Shown: positions 33,828 to 42,764, counted from the first letter of the stretch. The stretch: DNA of 64,000 bases from UMGS1590 sp900552455 (GCA_963931105.1 OZ007004.1:2418001-2482000); one strand, 5' to 3'. Numbers and translations are program-made. The notes: a model not told the origin generated them from the letters alone.

Positions 33828-34704
33828 ATTCTTCGATGAAATAGGTGTTGAGGGCGACGTGCGCGTGGCTGTCAAGAGAAATGGCGAAGCCGTAGAGCTG
33901 GAGCGTTGGCTGTGTGCGCGCAAATTCGCTGAGCTGGCGGAGGCCGCTGGCGGCGTTTGCATGAAGATGCGCGAAAGGTGCAAGATGCGCAAGAGAAAGG
34001 CTGCGCCCGTCGCCGCGGAGGTAGATCTTCCAGCGCTGATAGCCGTCAGGCGCGAGATCGACAGCAGCGAGCCAGAGATGAAGGGCGCGGCTTTTCTCGT
34101 AGGCGAACCAGTGGCGCTGCAGCGCATCTGCGAGGGGAACGAGGGGCGTACCGCGCGCAGCAGCGAGAGCACTGAGATAGGTCGCATCGTCATAGCGATA
34201 ATCCTGGCCTGGCTGGTCGGGATCAGGCAGCCGGCGCAGCAGCCACTCGAGATTCAGCGTCGGCATCTGGCCAGGCTTCTGCTTGAGGGCGATGGTGCTC
34301 AGCGCAGCGAAGCGCTGGTCAGGAGCATCTGTCACAGGCAGCGCCGAGAGCGTGCGCAGACTGTCGCGGATCGCTGAAACGCCAGGATGCCACGCTTCCA
34401 GTACGCGAAAGAGCGCTGTCATGTTCTCATCGGAACGATTTTTCAGAGCGATATAGTCGCGGCTGTCGCTTGTGCTGGCGCCATGTGTGCGGCAGCGGAT
34501 CATATCGCGTGCAGCGAGCCAGCGCAAAAGCGGCGCATCTGTCTCGCGCACCGGTGTATTTTCCTGCGGTGGCTCGTAGGTCTTCACCTGGAAGGCACGC
34601 TCCGCAGGATAAAAATTGATGCCGACGGCGTCAAGGTCGCGAGCGATGCTCCGCCCGGCGACAAGTCGCTGAAAATCATTGGTCAATTGTTTCAATGCGC
34701 TCAT
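33826..34704 (-). CDS. Unrecognised protein of the peptide-maturation operon
   Basis: 292 residues with no domain I can name with confidence. No signal peptide or membrane segment is seen. Repeated two-strand units such as AVGINFYPAERAFQVKTYE, LAAVDLAPDGYQRWKIYLRG and LYGFAISLDSHAHVALNTYF alternate with helices. This is reminiscent of the alpha-beta-beta-alpha barrel of aromatic prenyltransferases, where similar strands end in K-x-Y. That is only a fold guess. Start 34704 has GGAGG nine bases upstream, and it overlaps the kinase gene by 29 bp. It is the last gene of the operon, so it is expected to modify, protect against or move the peptide. Confidence 0.7.
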   Translation of the reverse strand: MSALKQLTNDFQRLVAGRSIARDLDAVGINFYPAERAFQVKTYEPPQENTPVRETDAPLLRWLAARDMIRCRTHGASTSDSRDYIALKNRSDENMTALFRVLEAWHPGVSAIRDSLRTLSALPVTDAPDQRFAALSTIALKQKPGQMPTLNLEWLLRRLPDPDQPGQDYRYDDATYLSALAAARGTPLVPLADALQRHWFAYEKSRALHLWLAAVDLAPDGYQRWKIYLRGDGRSLSLAHLAPFAHLHANAASGLRQLSEFARTQPTLQLYGFAISLDSHAHVALNTYFIEE

Positions 34705-35689
34705 GAGAAAGCACCTCCGTAAGATCAAAATCAGGGGCAACGCGGTCGTACTGGCGCAACGCGTGGGGCAGCAGTGCGCAGGCTTCTGCTCTGTGCGCTG
34801 CCTGCCAGAGCGCGGCGATGAGGCGATGGCAATAGGCGCCATTCAAGCTATGTGCAAGCTGTGGGAGCACGGCACGCTCCAGCGGCGTGAGCGCACGTTC
34901 GCTGCTGTAACCGGCGCTGTAGGCCTCCGCCAGCTGCGCCCACTGCTGCGACGACAACGCTGCGCAGAGCGGCAGCTGCCAGCGGCTGCTGTACCAGGTG
35001 ATGAGGAGATCGCCGAGGAGCATTTCCCGCCCGGCGAGGTTGAAATCGATGACGCCAATGCCACGTTCGCGCTGCACGAGATTGCTCGTGAGACTGAGAT
35101 CGCCGTGCACAGCGGCGCGCGGCAGCTGTGGCCAGAGACGGCGCATGGTGGCGCAGGCGGCATCATGGCGCTGGCAGAGGGCAGCGAATTCTGGAAGCGG
35201 CGGCGTCCCCTGCCAGATCTGCGCAGCAGTTGTGCGCCCTGCCATCAGCGCGCGCCAGGTGTGACCGTCTGCAAGTTGGAAGCCTGCGGCGAGGGATGCG
35301 CTGTGCATGCGTCCGAGAAAACGCCCGAGGGCGTAGACGGTTTCCGGCGTCGGTCGGCGCAGATCCTCACCGAAATCCTCCTCCACCGTCGCCAGATATA
35401 CCTCCCTGCCGAGGCGAAGCACGCTGCAAAAATTGTCACCAGCGCGAAATTTCTGCGGCACCGGCAGATCCTGAGCGCGGAGAAATTCAGAGAATGCCGC
35501 CTGGCGCTCCTCCTGCGTCTGCGAAACGGCTTGCCGCGCCAGCAGCTTGACAACGAAGCGGCCCTGCGCCGTCTCTGCCCGCAGAACGCGCACACGCAGC
35601 GGACGCTCGTAGGCAGCAAGGGTTTCCAGCCGCCGCACCTCATCGGCGCAGCCGTAATGCGACAGCAACGCCGCCACAGCTCGGCGCAT
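34676..35689 (-). CDS. APH-fold phosphotransferase in the peptide-maturation operon
   Basis: 337 residues of the aminoglycoside phosphotransferase/choline kinase fold. The nucleotide part has RFVVKLLARQ with the ATP-binding Lys. The catalytic loop is VHGDLSLTSNLV and the metal-binding Asp is in GVIDFNLAG. The ATG shares one base with the radical SAM stop (TGATG), so translation is coupled. In a peptide cluster such a kinase could phosphorylate Ser/Thr of the precursor, as LxmK-type kinases do in class V lanthipeptide systems, or provide self-protection. Both are inference. Confidence 0.83.
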   Translation of the reverse strand: MRRAVAALLSHYGCADEVRRLETLAAYERPLRVRVLRAETAQGRFVVKLLARQAVSQTQEERQAAFSEFLRAQDLPVPQKFRAGDNFCSVLRLGREVYLATVEEDFGEDLRRPTPETVYALGRFLGRMHSASLAAGFQLADGHTWRALMAGRTTAAQIWQGTPPLPEFAALCQRHDAACATMRRLWPQLPRAAVHGDLSLTSNLVQRERGIGVIDFNLAGREMLLGDLLITWYSSRWQLPLCAALSSQQWAQLAEAYSAGYSSERALTPLERAVLPQLAHSLNGAYCHRLIAALWQAAHRAEACALLPHALRQYDRVAPDFDLTEVLSHERIETIDQ

Positions 35690-36816
35690 CACGCAGCCTC
35701 CTGCCAGAGCGCCGGACGCTGGCATTCCTCCTGCACGAGACGCACAGCACCGAGCACGAGCCGATCGTCCGGCGCAAAGCGGTGCTTCCTGCTCACGCGT
35801 GCAAACTGCACGCGCGCGCTCGCGAGGATGCAGAGCCTATAAGCGCGGCAAAGGTTCGGATCGACGCGGTACAGGCTGCCTGTCGTCGCGAGATTGGCGC
35901 TGTAGCAGAGGTCACAGAGGAAAAAGAACGGGCAGCGCACGCAGGGATTGTCGGCTGCGAGAGAGAATTTCTGCGCGTCGAAATCTTTGAACGCCGCTGC
36001 TTCTGCCCCCAGCGCCACCGGCGCAAAGCCCTGGCAGGGATAGCAGCCGCCAGCTGCATCGTAGCAGCAAGTCATTTCGCCAGCGCCGCAGAATCGTAGT
36101 TCCGACGGACGCTCCGCAAAAACCAGCCGCAGATCGAAGTTGAGCAGAGTGCACAGCGGCAGCTCTGGATGCGCGCTGTAAAATTCGACGAGCTTCGCCA
36201 GCTCGCGCACGAAAATTTGCTCGTTTGCCGCGAAATCCCAGTCCACGCCAGTAGAGAGCGTCGCGTCGACGACAAAGCCCTGCTCGTGCAGGCTGATCAC
36301 GCCCTCCGCCAGCTGCGGCAGCGTCTGCTCAGAGAGCGTCAGCTTCGCCTGCGCAGTGCCTGGCCAGGTGCGCAGGAAGAACGCACGGTCGATCTGTGCA
36401 TAGCTGGAGCCGCCGCCCTTGAGCGGACGGTTGCGGTCGTGCATCGCCTGAGTGCCATCGAGAGAAAGGGACACGCGCCAGCGATCGCGACGCGCCGCCA
36501 GCCAGCTCTGCACCTCGCCGTGAACGAGGGTGCCATTGGTGGTCGTCTCAAAGAGATTCACGCGATCGCCGTAGGTCGTCATGACGTAGTCGTCGATTCT
36601 CTGCATCAGCGGGAAATTCAAAAATGGCTCGCCGCCAAACACCTCGATGAGCACCGTCTCGCCAGGCGCCGTTTGCGCGTAATGGGCGTCGATGATGCGC
36701 CTGGCCTGTGAAAAATCCATCGTTCGCGGGCGCTTGTGATGCTCGTAGCAATAGCTGCAGACGAGGTTGCATTCCTCGGTGAGCAGCAGTATGATCTTTT
36801 TCTGTTCCTTTTCCAT
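35689..36816 (-). CDS. Radical SAM/SPASM peptide maturase
   Basis: 375 residues. The radical SAM cluster motif is CNLVCSYC (CX3CX2C) near residue 17, followed by FGGEPFLN and SLSLDG typical of the TIM-barrel core. The C-terminal third has a dense cysteine set (CGAGEMTCC, GGCYPC, NPCVRCPFFFLCDLCYSA, LCRAYRLC) that fits a SPASM domain holding auxiliary 4Fe-4S clusters. Such enzymes install thioether or C-C crosslinks in ribosomal peptides. The start at 36816 has AAAGGA eight bases upstream. It sits 49 bp after a small Cys-containing ORF, its likely substrate. Confidence 0.88.
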   Translation of the reverse strand: MEKEQKKIILLLTEECNLVCSYCYEHHKRPRTMDFSQARRIIDAHYAQTAPGETVLIEVFGGEPFLNFPLMQRIDDYVMTTYGDRVNLFETTTNGTLVHGEVQSWLAARRDRWRVSLSLDGTQAMHDRNRPLKGGGSSYAQIDRAFFLRTWPGTAQAKLTLSEQTLPQLAEGVISLHEQGFVVDATLSTGVDWDFAANEQIFVRELAKLVEFYSAHPELPLCTLLNFDLRLVFAERPSELRFCGAGEMTCCYDAAGGCYPCQGFAPVALGAEAAAFKDFDAQKFSLAADNPCVRCPFFFLCDLCYSANLATTGSLYRVDPNLCRAYRLCILASARVQFARVSRKHRFAPDDRLVLGAVRLVQEECQRPALWQEAA

Positions 36817-36839
36817 TTCCCTCATCCTTTCTCAAACTG

Positions 36840-36860
36840 GCGGGAGCACAATGCTCCCGC
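36840..36860 (-). terminator. Hairpin between precursor and maturase genes
   Basis: Perfect arms GCGGGAGC/GCTCCCGC with a five-base loop. On the minus strand no strong T run follows (CAGTTTG), so it would act as a partial attenuator or mRNA-stabilising stem, letting the precursor be made in excess over the enzymes. Confidence 0.6.
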
Positions 36861-36865
36861 TTTTG

Positions 36866-37027
36866 TCAATCCCAGCCGCAGGACATTTTGTGTGCCGTGC
36901 AGCTGCAGCTGTAGCTCACAAAGTCTGGATCAAAGTGATACTCAGCCGACGCGAACGTCTGCTCGACCTCTCTGATCAGCTGTGCCAGCCGCTGTGTTTC
37001 TTCGGTGGTCAGCATCAGTTCCAGCAT
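36866..37027 (-). CDS. Candidate RiPP precursor peptide
   Basis: A 53-residue peptide. Start 37027 has AGGAGG eight bases upstream; the longer frame to 37207 is rejected. Residues 1-30 form an acidic amphipathic leader-like helix (MLELMLTTEETQRLAQL...). The C-terminal part from about residue 36 is a core-like stretch with Cys41, Cys43 and Cys50, Ser/Thr at 38, 40, 42, 44 and 49, Tyr39 and a C-terminal Gly-Trp-Asp. It is the first gene of an operon with the radical SAM maturase, kinase and unknown protein. I cannot assign it to a named precursor family. Confidence 0.75.
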   Translation of the reverse strand: MLELMLTTEETQRLAQLIREVEQTFASAEYHFDPDFVSYSCSCTAHKMSCGWD

Positions 37028-37105
37028 CTGGGTCACCTCCTCTGCTTTTTCTATCTTTATGATAGCGGAACGGCGCCGCGCCTGCCGCTTGATATCGGAA
37101 GAAAA

Positions 37106-37142
37106 AGTAAAAAAGCACCGTCCGCGAGTTGCGGACAGTGCT
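37106..37142 (-). terminator. Terminator between the Sel1-repeat gene and the peptide operon
   Basis: Arms AGCAC-GTCCGC/GCGGAC-GTGCT followed by TTTTTTACTTTTTC on the minus strand. It separates the two accessory units. Confidence 0.9.
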
Positions 37143-37148
37143 GGGTGA

Positions 37149-40106
37149 TCATTTGAGAACGCTGTAAAGAGCGAGCAGCGCGCTGGTGACGCCTGAGATG
37201 TGGTCATAAGCGCCGATGCGGCCGATCACCGCGTGGTAGCAGGCGATGGCCTGATCGCGACTGACGACCTGCGCGTGGGCAGCAGCGTTGCGGTAGTCGT
37301 TGCGGATGCGCTCGCACTTGTCGACGAAGCTCTCGCCACCGTGGGAAGCGGTGAAAACCTCGCGTGGCGCGTCGGCAAATTCCGGCTTGACGATGGTGGC
37401 GAGATATTCTGCCACCCGCTGCTGCACAAGTGCCTGCTGCTCCGCGCCGGAAAAGCGCTCCCGCCGTTCGCCGAGAAGAAACGGCAGATTGCCGATGGTG
37501 AACACGTGCTGGCGCTTGAGCTTCGGCTTTTTCGCGCGCGCGTACTCGCGCTGCGTCATCGAGAGCAGCTTCTCCGGCCAGATGGCGAAAACCTCCTCTG
37601 GCGCGAGCGTTTCCGGCTCGCCGTAGCTGGCCGCGAGATAATCACCGAAGCCGTCGAAGAAAACGCGCCGCAGCTCTGCCTCGAGGGCAGTCGTCACCGA
37701 GATGCAGATGCCGCTGTAGTCAAAATCCGGCATCGTGACGCCAGCGCAGCCTTGCCAGAGCACGCTCGCCGAAACGATCGAGGCGCGGGAAAGCGGCAGG
37801 AGCTTCTGCCAGCTTTCGCCGAAGAGACGCTCGAGATGCGCCTCCTCCTGGCTGACAATCGCGTCAGAGGCATGGGCCATGGCGCTGTTGATGGCGTCGT
37901 TGACCTGGCGGCACATGGCGTCGACGAGAGCATCTTGCGCCTCTGGCGGCGTAGTCTCGAGCTGTGCGCGCAGCGTTTCCTTGGCGCTGCGCAGCTCGTC
38001 CATAAACGCGCCGCTGACGAGCTCGCTCAGCTCGCCGAGCGCCTGCTGAATGTCCTGGGTGGCAGCGTGGACAGCGTCGACCTTTTCTTCCACAATCGCC
38101 ACGCCGCGGCTCAGCACATCACGATAGAAAGCAACGTCGTCGGACAGCGCCGCGATGGACTGGTCCTTCTCTGCCAGGAGCGCGTCCTTGCTCTCGTTCT
38201 CCGCCTGAGACTGAGCGAGGGCCTTCTCGAGACGGACGATCTCCTGCTGCAGACCGCGCACATCGGCGCCGCTTTTGGCGTACGCCTTGACAAGTCGCTG
38301 CACGCGGAGGACCCGCCCTGCGTAATAGGTCAGCGGCGGACGCTTGAGATAGCGCTCGGAAAGCTTGGTCTCGACGAGCTCCAGGAAGAGCGCAGCCAGC
38401 TCCGGCGTCGGCGCTGCTGCATAGAAGCGGTCGATCTGCGTCCAGATGGACGACGTTTCCGCAAGACGCGCCAAGGTTGCGCGCGCCGCCTCTGCATCGC
38501 CAGCGAGCGCTGGCTGCGAAAGCACGACGAGCGCCGCGATGCCGGCAGCGTAACGCGCGTAGTAACCATTTCCTGCGGCAGCGCGTTCGAAAAGCGTCAG
38601 CGCCTGCGCGGCGTCTGCGCTGAGGCCGCGTCCGTGGAGATGGCAGAGTCCCAGATAGAGCATGGCGCGCCGGTCACCGCGCTGCACACCGGCTGCAAAG
38701 GCGCGCACAGCGGCAGCGTCGTCCTGCGCCAGCACCACGCCGTAGTAGCGATATTCTGCGAGCGCCTGCTCTGCGCGCTCGTCGCCAGCCTGCTCATAGA
38801 GGGCGCAGGCCCGCTCGAGATCGCGCGGGCAGCCGCTGCCGCTGAAAACGAGCCGCGCCAGCATGCTCAGATGATTCGGCTGCGGATCGAGGTCGCAGGC
38901 CTCCTGCGCATAGCGATAGACAAGCTCCGGCGCTGCCTTGATGTAATAGAAATCGTGCTGATAGATGAGTGCCAGCGTGTAGCAGTTCGCCGCCGAGCGA
39001 TCGTCCAGAAGCGCGAGAAAATACTTCGCCATCTCCTCGCCGCTCGTTTCCAGCAGCGTGCGCGCTTTCTCCACATCCTGCGCCATGCCGCGCCCGTGGA
39101 GCGCGCAGCAGCCGAGGCAGAACTGCGCCGTGCGCCGCGCCAGCACATTGTCGCTGGCAGCCGCCTCCTCATAGAGAGCGACAGCCTGTGTCAGATCCTG
39201 CGCCACGCCGACGCCGTACTCGAGATGCACCGCCTGGAGCACGCGGAAATACGCATCGCCCTGCGCTGCCTGGGCGCAGAGAACGGCGTAGGCCTTTTCT
39301 GTATCCCGCGCCACGCCGCGGCCGTGCTCATACGCCTGCGCCACACGCAGCACCGCCGGCCGCCAGCCAACGAGCAGCGCCTGCTCCCAGCGGCGAAAGG
39401 CCGCCTTGTCCTCGCCGCGCGCAGCCAGAAGCTTGCCCGCCCAGTAGGCAGACTCACCGCTCTCGTCGCTGTCAGCGAGGCTATCGTAAAGCGCCAGCGC
39501 AGCGTCCTCCGCCTCTTTCGCGTCACCGCCCAGCGCCTGCCGACAATCGGCGAGCACACGCCAGATCTGCGCCAGCTCGTCGTCGTAGAAGCTCGCCGCA
39601 TAGTCTGTGCAGGTAGCCAGCAGCTTCTCTGCCCGCGCCAGATCCTGCGCCACGCCGCGCCCTTCGGCGAGCAGCAACCCCATCCGCGCATAGGCGGCGA
39701 CGTAGCCCTCCTGCACAAGCGGCTCGTACAGCGCAGCAGCCTGCGCAGCTTCGTCCGCTTCTTCGTGGCAGAGCGCCAGGTAATAATTCGCCAGCTCATA
39801 GCCGCGCGCAGCAGCCAGCTCGTAGAGCCGCATCGCCTCAGCGCGATCCCGCGCCACGCCCTCGCCGTTGTCGTAGCACAGGCCCAGGGCGCAGGTTGCC
39901 TGCGCCTGACCAGCCTCCGCCGCTTTCGCGTACCAGTCCGCCGCCTGGGCCAGATCCTGATCGACGCCATAGCCGTGGTAGCAGCAGAACGCCAGATGCG
40001 CCTGCGCCTCGGGATCGTCTGCAAATTCGCTGCAATAGGAAAAATACGCCGCGACATCCTGCGCCTCGCGCAGACGTTTGGCCTCTTCAACAGAAAATCC
40101 TTTCAT
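37149..40106 (-). CDS. Large Sel1-repeat protein with C-terminal HEPN-type motif
   Basis: About 985 residues. The first ~560 are Sel1-like (TPR-type) repeats, seen as repeated A-x-x-x-L-G-x-C-x-x-x-G-x-G-V-x-x-D-x-x-x-A units, for example YHGYGVDQDLAQAADWYAKA. Around 640-700 a coiled coil follows (LQQEIVRLEKALAQSQAENE). The last ~220 residues are helical and contain RNAAAH (about 939-944), which fits the R-N-x3-H motif of HEPN ribonucleases. No signal peptide. The start ATG at 40106 has only a weak GGGTGG upstream. It lies 57 bp after the tandem-WYL regulator gene on the same strand, so the two probably form a unit. A cellular role in defence or stress is inference. Confidence 0.78.
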   Translation of the reverse strand: MKGFSVEEAKRLREAQDVAAYFSYCSEFADDPEAQAHLAFCCYHGYGVDQDLAQAADWYAKAAEAGQAQATCALGLCYDNGEGVARDRAEAMRLYELAAARGYELANYYLALCHEEADEAAQAAALYEPLVQEGYVAAYARMGLLLAEGRGVAQDLARAEKLLATCTDYAASFYDDELAQIWRVLADCRQALGGDAKEAEDAALALYDSLADSDESGESAYWAGKLLAARGEDKAAFRRWEQALLVGWRPAVLRVAQAYEHGRGVARDTEKAYAVLCAQAAQGDAYFRVLQAVHLEYGVGVAQDLTQAVALYEEAAASDNVLARRTAQFCLGCCALHGRGMAQDVEKARTLLETSGEEMAKYFLALLDDRSAANCYTLALIYQHDFYYIKAAPELVYRYAQEACDLDPQPNHLSMLARLVFSGSGCPRDLERACALYEQAGDERAEQALAEYRYYGVVLAQDDAAAVRAFAAGVQRGDRRAMLYLGLCHLHGRGLSADAAQALTLFERAAAGNGYYARYAAGIAALVVLSQPALAGDAEAARATLARLAETSSIWTQIDRFYAAAPTPELAALFLELVETKLSERYLKRPPLTYYAGRVLRVQRLVKAYAKSGADVRGLQQEIVRLEKALAQSQAENESKDALLAEKDQSIAALSDDVAFYRDVLSRGVAIVEEKVDAVHAATQDIQQALGELSELVSGAFMDELRSAKETLRAQLETTPPEAQDALVDAMCRQVNDAINSAMAHASDAIVSQEEAHLERLFGESWQKLLPLSRASIVSASVLWQGCAGVTMPDFDYSGICISVTTALEAELRRVFFDGFGDYLAASYGEPETLAPEEVFAIWPEKLLSMTQREYARAKKPKLKRQHVFTIGNLPFLLGERRERFSGAEQQALVQQRVAEYLATIVKPEFADAPREVFTASHGGESFVDKCERIRNDYRNAAAHAQVVSRDQAIACYHAVIGRIGAYDHISGVTSALLALYSVLK

Positions 40107-40163
40107 TTCATGCACGGCGCCACCCGCAGGCAGCAGCCGTCCCTCCCTTCATAATTTATACTT

Positions 40164-42764
40164 TCATGGTAACGCCTCTTCGCGTCGCTGGCAATCGGCG
40201 ATCGGAAAATTTGGTGAAAAATCCTCACTCGCAAACAATCTCGCCTGCTCGCGCACACGCCGCGCCACCTCGCGGGCGATCTCATGTTCCGGATCTGCAA
40301 AGGTGATCCCGGCGCCGTAGCCCATCAGGCGCACCGTGACGTCCCACACATCCCGCTGCTGATAAGCGAGGGTCAGCGTGTAGCGCCCAGCTTCCGCGTC
40401 AAAGCTGCAGCGCTTCTGCCACGGCGAAAACTCCGTGAGGATGCGATCGGCAAGATTGCGCACATCCGCAAACTGCACCGTCACCTCCTGCCATTCCGCC
40501 TGGCGTAGCGCCGCCAGCTGCGCCGCTGCCTGCGCGCGGCCAACGCTCGGCGCATCCAGCTGCACGCTCTCGATGCGCGCGAGATTGAGCGTCACGATCT
40601 CGCCATTGTCGGCGCAGAATCGTCCCTGAAAGCGGTCGTCGCGCAGCGAATAGACGAGCACCAGCGGCGTGTAGCGTCCGCAGCGCAGATTGCCGAAGCG
40701 CGTGCGATAGCAAAGCGCAAGATCGCGCCCCTCCGCCAGCGCCGCAAGGATCTGCGGCAGCACCTGCTGCTCCCGCGCCAGCGCCTCTGCCGGAAAATGG
40801 AAGCGGTCGACCATCACGATCTTTTCCAGCGCCAGCGGCGCCAGCTGCGGACATTTTTCTGCCAGAAGCGCCTGCAGCGCACGCGTCTCCGCCTCTGAAA
40901 GGAAACAGCCGCGGCGTTTGTCTGCCAGCGCCGCCGCGAGCCAGCGCAGCTCCAGCACCGACAGCGGCACCACATCGCGATAAAAACGCAGCCCCGGCGC
41001 ACACTGGTAGCACGAACGCAGCGCCACAACCGTCTGCGCCTCGCCCTTGAAGACACAGCGCTGCGCCGCCCGCCGCGTGACGCTGCCGCGCTCCACAAGA
41101 TCGCCGCCGAGAAGCGTCTGCACCAGCTCCTGCGGCAGCGTGTGCTCCGTCTCGCTGCCGAGCTTCAGATAATGTGCGCCCAGCGCCGCACGAATGCGCG
41201 CGTCAAGCTCCGCCTCGGTGCAAAATGCCGCGTCCTCCTCGGCGCTGAGGCCGCAAAACACCTCCGCCATGATCTGGTAATACACGCTGAACACCTCGTT
41301 AAAAAGCTGCTCATGCGTGCGCGCCTGCGTGCCCGCGCCGAGACGCTCGCGCAGCTCTGGCGAAAGCTGCCAGCGCTCCCCGCCAGACGCGCGCTCCTGC
41401 TGCGGATGCCCCGCTGCCATCGCAGCGACATCCTCCGCCAGCACATCCTCCAGCCCCTCGCAGGAAAGAATGCGCCCGTAAAAGCTGCGTAGCCAGGGCC
41501 GCATCTCCTTCGCGTCGCAAACCGTCACGCGCAGCGTCGCCGTGCCAGCGCGCTCATCGAACGTCACCCTGCCGCCGCGACATTCCCGCGCCAGCCGCCG
41601 CGCGATGTAAGGCTCTTCTTTCGCGTCGCAGCGGATGCAGAGCGCCACCTGCTGCAGCGCTGGCGAAGCGGCAGCGTTGTGCGCCTGCGTGCGCCCCGTC
41701 GAGCTGCCCCAAACGTACGGCAGCATCGCCTGCGCCCGCGCAATGTCCGCGTCCAGCTCCGCTGCCTCGCGCCCGAGACAATCGCGCACCACCGCGTCCT
41801 CGTAAAGATAGACCGCGTCGATAAATTCCAGCCGCAGACTCGCCAGACTGCGGTGCTCCGGCTCGTAGAATAGCAGATGGCTGCGGCCCTGCATCGTGCT
41901 CCGGCGCAGCTCCAGCGGCCAGCAGAGCAGCTCCGTCTCCAGATTCGACGTGCCGTGGCGATAGACCACGCGGCACCACAGCCCCTGCTCCATCGCCGCC
42001 AAGAGATCCACCGCCGTGAAATCGTGCAGCGCCTGCATGAAATATGCATGCTTGAAGCGGAACGGACGCGCGCCCGTCTCGCCCAGCCGATCCAGCAGAA
42101 ACGTGCCCAGCACCCCGCAAGGCAGCGTCTCCCCATAGAATTGAAGAAACGTCTGCAAATGCTGCGCGAAATCCACGTCCACCGCCTCGCCGCAGCGCAC
42201 AAGCTCCGCCAGCATCAGCTGCCCACGCCGCCAGTAGCGATTGCCTGCGCCGCCGCGGCTGCCGCTCTGCTGCTCGCAGACGAGGATCCCCAGCGTCGCC
42301 AGATCGTCGAGGCGATTGTTCAGCGTGCGCGCCTCGCCAGCGCCGATCAGCGCCAGCAGGTCCGCCGTTTTGAAGGGACCGCCCGCCGCCAGCACATCCT
42401 CCAGATGCATCTGCCGCTCCTCGTCCTCTTGCACCGCCGCTGGCAGCGCGCGCAGGGAAAATTCCCCGCTGAGCAGCGCCAGCGTGTGCAAAAACGTCGC
42501 CGGATAGGCCACCGGCTTGTACTTGCAGAAGCGATAGACGCGGTGGAAAGGATTTTCCTCCATCTGCTCCGAATCCGCGCTCGCAAACCGCACCGCGCCC
42601 GGCTCCTCCGCCCAATCCAGATAATCCGCCAGGATCCCGTTCAGCCGCCGCCAGTTGTCGTAAGAAGCCAGCGGCTTGTAGCCATAGCCATAATAATCCA
42701 GCAGCGCCCGCCGAAACTTTTCGTCAAACTTCCCAGCGCTGACAAGCTCCCGATGCACAGCCAT
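40164..42764 (-). CDS. Large two-module regulator with WYL-like domains
   Basis: 866 residues that look like two fused WYL-family modules. Residues ~125-180 form a helix-turn-helix-like segment (FKTADLLALIGAGEARTLNNRLDDL). WYL-like beta barrels appear at ~250-330 (LWCRVVYRHGTSNLETELLCWPLELRR, then RLEFIDAVYL) and ~700-770 (DLALCYRTRFGNLRCGRYTPLVLVYSL, then LARIESVQL), each followed by a C-terminal-extension-like region. WYL proteins bind nucleic-acid-like ligands and often regulate defence loci. RBS GGAGG is nine bases before the ATG. It leads the unit with the Sel1/HEPN gene. The family assignment is by pattern only. Confidence 0.65.
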   Translation of the reverse strand: MAVHRELVSAGKFDEKFRRALLDYYGYGYKPLASYDNWRRLNGILADYLDWAEEPGAVRFASADSEQMEENPFHRVYRFCKYKPVAYPATFLHTLALLSGEFSLRALPAAVQEDEERQMHLEDVLAAGGPFKTADLLALIGAGEARTLNNRLDDLATLGILVCEQQSGSRGGAGNRYWRRGQLMLAELVRCGEAVDVDFAQHLQTFLQFYGETLPCGVLGTFLLDRLGETGARPFRFKHAYFMQALHDFTAVDLLAAMEQGLWCRVVYRHGTSNLETELLCWPLELRRSTMQGRSHLLFYEPEHRSLASLRLEFIDAVYLYEDAVVRDCLGREAAELDADIARAQAMLPYVWGSSTGRTQAHNAAASPALQQVALCIRCDAKEEPYIARRLARECRGGRVTFDERAGTATLRVTVCDAKEMRPWLRSFYGRILSCEGLEDVLAEDVAAMAAGHPQQERASGGERWQLSPELRERLGAGTQARTHEQLFNEVFSVYYQIMAEVFCGLSAEEDAAFCTEAELDARIRAALGAHYLKLGSETEHTLPQELVQTLLGGDLVERGSVTRRAAQRCVFKGEAQTVVALRSCYQCAPGLRFYRDVVPLSVLELRWLAAALADKRRGCFLSEAETRALQALLAEKCPQLAPLALEKIVMVDRFHFPAEALAREQQVLPQILAALAEGRDLALCYRTRFGNLRCGRYTPLVLVYSLRDDRFQGRFCADNGEIVTLNLARIESVQLDAPSVGRAQAAAQLAALRQAEWQEVTVQFADVRNLADRILTEFSPWQKRCSFDAEAGRYTLTLAYQQRDVWDVTVRLMGYGAGITFADPEHEIAREVARRVREQARLFASEDFSPNFPIADCQRREEALP

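Noticed and set aside
37028..37207. Longer N-terminus for the precursor peptide
   Set aside because: The extension crosses the terminator of the Sel1 gene, while a strong AGGAGG precedes the ATG at 37027.
37200..40154. 984-codon plus-strand frame opposite the Sel1-repeat gene
   Set aside because: The minus-strand frame has clear Sel1 repeats and codon logic; the plus frame is a shadow rich in R, L, A and H.
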